Made by a program: the position numbers and the translations under genes. 64,000 bases of DNA from Azospirillaceae bacterium. Its GTDB lineage: Bacteria > Pseudomonadota > Alphaproteobacteria > Azospirillales > Azospirillaceae. The stretch is taken from NCBI GenBank assembly GCA_035645145.1, contig DASQNC010000071.1:1-64000 (forward strand), written 5' to 3'. The notes under the pieces are model-generated. The model searched no databases. It was not told the origin of the DNA and worked only from the letters and a program-made list of their open reading frames with translations. Of this stretch, positions 61,961 through 64,000 are shown one piece after another (positions within the stretch are counted from its first letter, which is position 1; every line of letters starts with the position of its first letter).

Positions 61961-62485
61961 TCAGCGGCGCCGTGCCCGCCACTCCGCGGGGTCGAGCCGA
62001 TAGGCGGCGAGGAGCTTGTCGTAATGGCGTTCCAGTCCGACGCTCGTCATTCCAAGGCGCTGCATCACGCGGGTGGAGGCGGTGTTCGCGGGGTCGGCCA
62101 CGGCGAAGACGACCGGTGCCCCGACGGTGTCGAAGGCGAAGTCGACGATCGCCGTCGCGGCCTCGGTTGCAAATCCCCGGCCCCAGTCGGCGGGACGTAG
62201 CCGCCAGCCGATCTCGTGGGGCTTGGACGCATCCCTGTCCAGATGCTGAAGGCAACCCGCCCCGACGACCTCGTCCGTCGTGCGGTCGAGGAAGGTCCAC
62301 CAGGAATAGCCCCACTCCGCCCAGCGCGCCTGCACGCGCGCAATGACGGCGCGGGTTTCCTCCAGCGTCTCCGTCCCTCCGATGTAGCGCATGACGACCG
62401 GATCGCTGTTGAGCACGTTCAGGCCGTCCAGGTGTCGCTCGTGGAACGGTTCGAGACGAAGGCGGGGCGTGTGAAGGACAACCAT
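61961..62485 (-). CDS. GNAT N-acetyltransferase (RimJ/RimL-like)
   Basis: The protein has 174 residues. Acetyltransferase marks are LHTPRLRLEPFHERHLDGL, EVVGAGCLQHLD, EIGWRLRPADWGRGFATEAATAIVDFAF with the acetyl-CoA pyrophosphate loop RGFATEA, and VADPANTASTRVMQRLGM. The fold resembles RimJ/RimL and phosphinothricin-type acetyltransferases. The acceptor is unknown. ATG 62485 gives a family-like start; GTG 62524 overlaps the thioesterase stop (GTGA) and would add 13 residues. Confidence 0.88.
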   Translation of the reverse strand: MVVLHTPRLRLEPFHERHLDGLNVLNSDPVVMRYIGGTETLEETRAVIARVQARWAEWGYSWWTFLDRTTDEVVGAGCLQHLDRDASKPHEIGWRLRPADWGRGFATEAATAIVDFAFDTVGAPVVFAVADPANTASTRVMQRLGMTSVGLERHYDKLLAAYRLDPAEWRARRR

Positions 62486-62520
62486 GCGCGATGCCTTGTC
62501 GATCGGGTCCGGCGGCGCAA

Positions 62521-62976
62521 TCACGAGGCCGGGGATGGCGGGTCGCGGACCGTCAGCGTCGCCAGATGCGCGCGGGCCTTGTCCGGCAGCGGTGTGGATT
62601 TGCGGGTGTCCTCGTCCATCAGCACGACCACCGTCTCGGCCGTCGCGACGCAGCGGCCGTCCTGGTAAAGCGCCTGGGCGATGGTGACCGAGCTGCGGCC
62701 CACCGCCTTCACGCCGGTTCCGATCTCCACGTCGCCGGGCCAGTTGATTTCGGCCCGGTAATCCAGAGCCAAGCGCGCCAGGACGAACTCGCACCCGGAC
62801 GGCGCCAGCCGGTCCGGCCGGTAGAGCACGTGCACACGGCCGGTTTCGCAGAAGGTGGCGAACACGGCGTTGTTCACATGACCCTGCCGGTCGGTATCGG
62901 CATAGCGCACGCTATCCCGCGCCCAGGCGGGATAGCGGGACCGGTCGGTGGGGTCTGGATCTGCCGGTTCGGGCAT
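62521..62976 (-). CDS. Acyl-CoA thioesterase, hotdog fold
   Basis: The protein has 151 residues. The 4HBT-type motif RYADTDRQGHVNNAVFATFCETGRV has the usual Asp and His, and LDYRAEINWPGDVEIGTGV and SVTIAQALYQDGRCVATAETVVVLMD are typical of hotdog thioesterases such as YbgC-like enzymes. Substrate class is unknown. It is separated by 8 bases from the GST gene and may overlap the GNAT start. Confidence 0.88.
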   Translation of the reverse strand: MPEPADPDPTDRSRYPAWARDSVRYADTDRQGHVNNAVFATFCETGRVHVLYRPDRLAPSGCEFVLARLALDYRAEINWPGDVEIGTGVKAVGRSSVTIAQALYQDGRCVATAETVVVLMDEDTRKSTPLPDKARAHLATLTVRDPPSPAS

Positions 62977-62984
62977 GCGCCGTC

Positions 62985-63692
62985 CTAGCCCTTGTTGGAA
63001 AGGCTCGAGGCGGTTTGGTCGAACAGGATCCTTCGGGCCTCGTCGTCGGGGATGGGAGGCTGGGTGTTGATGGTGTCGGCCAGGGCATAGGCCCGTTCCG
63101 TAGCCGGCCGCACCTTGATCGCATGGAACCAGCGCTTCAGGTGCGGGAAGTCATCCAGGTTCTGCCCCTGGCGCTCGTGCGGAACGATCCACGGGTAGCA
63201 GGCCATGTCGGCAATGGAATAGTCGCCGGCCACGAACTCCCGATCCGCCAAACGCGTGTTCAGCACGCCGTACAACCGGTTCGTCTCGTTCCGGTAGCGG
63301 TTGATCGCGTACTCGATCTTTTCCGGCGCGTAGACGGCGAAATGGTGGTTCTGACCGGCCATCGGGCCCAGACCGGCCATCTGCCAGAACAGCCACTGCA
63401 TGACCTCGGTCCGGCCGCGCAGGTCCGCGGGCAGGAACCGGCCGGTCTTTTCCGCGAGGTATTGCAGGATGGCGCCGGACTCGAAGATCGAGACCGGCTC
63501 GCCACCGCCGGCAGGCGCGCGGTCGACGATCGCCGGAATGCGGTTGTTGGGGGCGTGCTTCAGGAATTCGGGTTTGAACTGTTCGCCCTTGCCGATATTG
63601 ACGGGCAGAACCCGGTACGGGAGGCCGACCTCCTCCAGGAACATCGTGATCTTGTGGCCATTCGGGGTCGTCCAGTAGTAGAGGTCGATCAT
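62985..63692 (-). CDS. yfcG: Glutathione S-transferase, YfcG-like disulfide reductase
   Basis: The protein has 235 residues and begins MIDLYYWTTPNGHKITMFLEE. The TPNGHK and GGEPVSIFESGAILQYLAEKTG motifs, with WLFWQMAGLGPMAGQNHHFA, are those of the Nu-class YfcG/YghU GSTs, which bind GSSG and reduce small disulfides. The C-terminus is FPHLKRWFHAIKVRPATERAY. It is the first gene of a leftward run of three that includes the thioesterase and GNAT genes. Confidence 0.88.
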   Translation of the reverse strand: MIDLYYWTTPNGHKITMFLEEVGLPYRVLPVNIGKGEQFKPEFLKHAPNNRIPAIVDRAPAGGGEPVSIFESGAILQYLAEKTGRFLPADLRGRTEVMQWLFWQMAGLGPMAGQNHHFAVYAPEKIEYAINRYRNETNRLYGVLNTRLADREFVAGDYSIADMACYPWIVPHERQGQNLDDFPHLKRWFHAIKVRPATERAYALADTINTQPPIPDDEARRILFDQTASSLSNKG

Positions 63693-63802
63693 AGCCGGGT
63701 CCGGGCCCTATTGATTTTGAATGTTGAGGGGCATAGTCCCGGCGGGGGCCAGGACTGTCAACCAGCTGGGGCACCGGTCCTCCGCCCATCGGCCCGTGAC
63801 CG

Positions 63803-64000
63803 TCAGGACCCGTCCAAAAGCTTTCCCAGCGCCTCGGCCGATGCGACCGGCGGCGAGCAGGTCGTCCCGCGGCAGACGTACGTCGCCGGGCGCCCTTCGA
63901 TCGGCCCTTTCCCGAACGCCGGATGGCCGGGCGGAAGTGCGGCACCCGGCGGAACCATGGTCAGGATGCGGTTCGGCAGGGAGCGGTCGAGCACGACCCG
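63803..64000 (-). CDS. DUF255/thioredoxin-domain protein, C-terminal end (cut by window edge)
   Basis: The reading frame is open to the right edge and ends at 63803. The visible C-terminus reads LDRSLPNRILTMVPPGAALP, GHPAFGKGPIEGRPATYVCR and GTTCSPPVASAEALGKLLDG. This is the C-terminal pattern of DUF255/YyaL (SSP411-type) thioredoxin-domain proteins with a final CxGxTCSxPV motif. The N-terminal thioredoxin domain lies outside the window. Confidence 0.7.
   Translation of the reverse strand, partial: RVVLDRSLPNRILTMVPPGAALPPGHPAFGKGPIEGRPATYVCRGTTCSPPVASAEALGKLLDGS

Overview
The window is a 64-kb piece of a high-GC alphaproteobacterial chromosome. Gene order fits the Rhodospirillales/Azospirillaceae type: ppsR-maf-aroE-coaE-dnaQ diverging from hemE-hemJ-rho, timA-mltA-smr, tsaD-gpsA diverging from hemC-hemD-mitofilin-hemY, and htpX with sdhAF4 and rsmB. 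The lineage is inferred from synteny and protein character, not from a database search. No rRNA, tRNA, CRISPR array, transposase, integrase or prophage gene was recognised. Most of the window is core chromosome with short accessory insertions.

Left part (1-13 kb): the end of a TPR protein and a frameshifted DUF4214 surface-type protein, then fzlA, a J-domain-like gene, and the leftward block dnaQ-coaE-aroE-maf-ppsR. The 351-bp gap at 7321-7671 separates this block from rightward hemE, hemJ and rho. The gap has several DnaA-box-like nonamers and an AT-rich end, and has the gene context of the hemE-associated chromosomal origin of alphaproteobacteria, so it is the best candidate for oriC. Mug, SecB, a histidine phosphatase and FxsA follow leftward.

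Middle part (13-44 kb): timA-mltA, then a lactate-utilisation operon lutABC translationally coupled to smr and a small HTH regulator; a DJ-1-like protein without its cysteine; argE; yqhA; hrpB; a DUF4118/PAS histidine kinase; folE; EVE and YCII proteins; gpsA-tsaD; an inserted lipoprotein hydrolase; the haem operon hemC-hemD-mitofilin-hemY; sdhAF4; htpX. A LysR/PLP-decarboxylase pair lies between an intact tatA-like gene and a decayed tatA copy. Then come rsmB, a Rap1a-like secreted protein and a YkgJ cysteine-cluster protein.

Right part (44-64 kb): the ugpBAEC glycerol-3-phosphate ABC transporter, an opgC/SGNH pair, a secreted esterase, a CBS protein, a frameshifted EamA transporter, tag, glpK, a Bcr/CflA efflux pump, a YgjP metallopeptidase, a COQ7-like di-iron protein, a 2OG-Fe(II) oxygenase, an esterase, a ribosomal-oxygenase-like JmjC protein, a GNAT enzyme, a thioesterase, a YfcG-type GST, and the C-terminus of a DUF255 thioredoxin-domain protein. 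Ugp and GlpK together suggest use of glycerol and glycerol-3-phosphate.

The most unusual signal is a 107-150-bp structured element found three times (10783-10889, 24882-25031, 54265-54401). Each copy lies between two convergent genes. One end begins on the stop codon of one gene and the other end forms a terminator-like hairpin for the opposing gene. Its internal stems keep pairing through compensatory or wobble changes.
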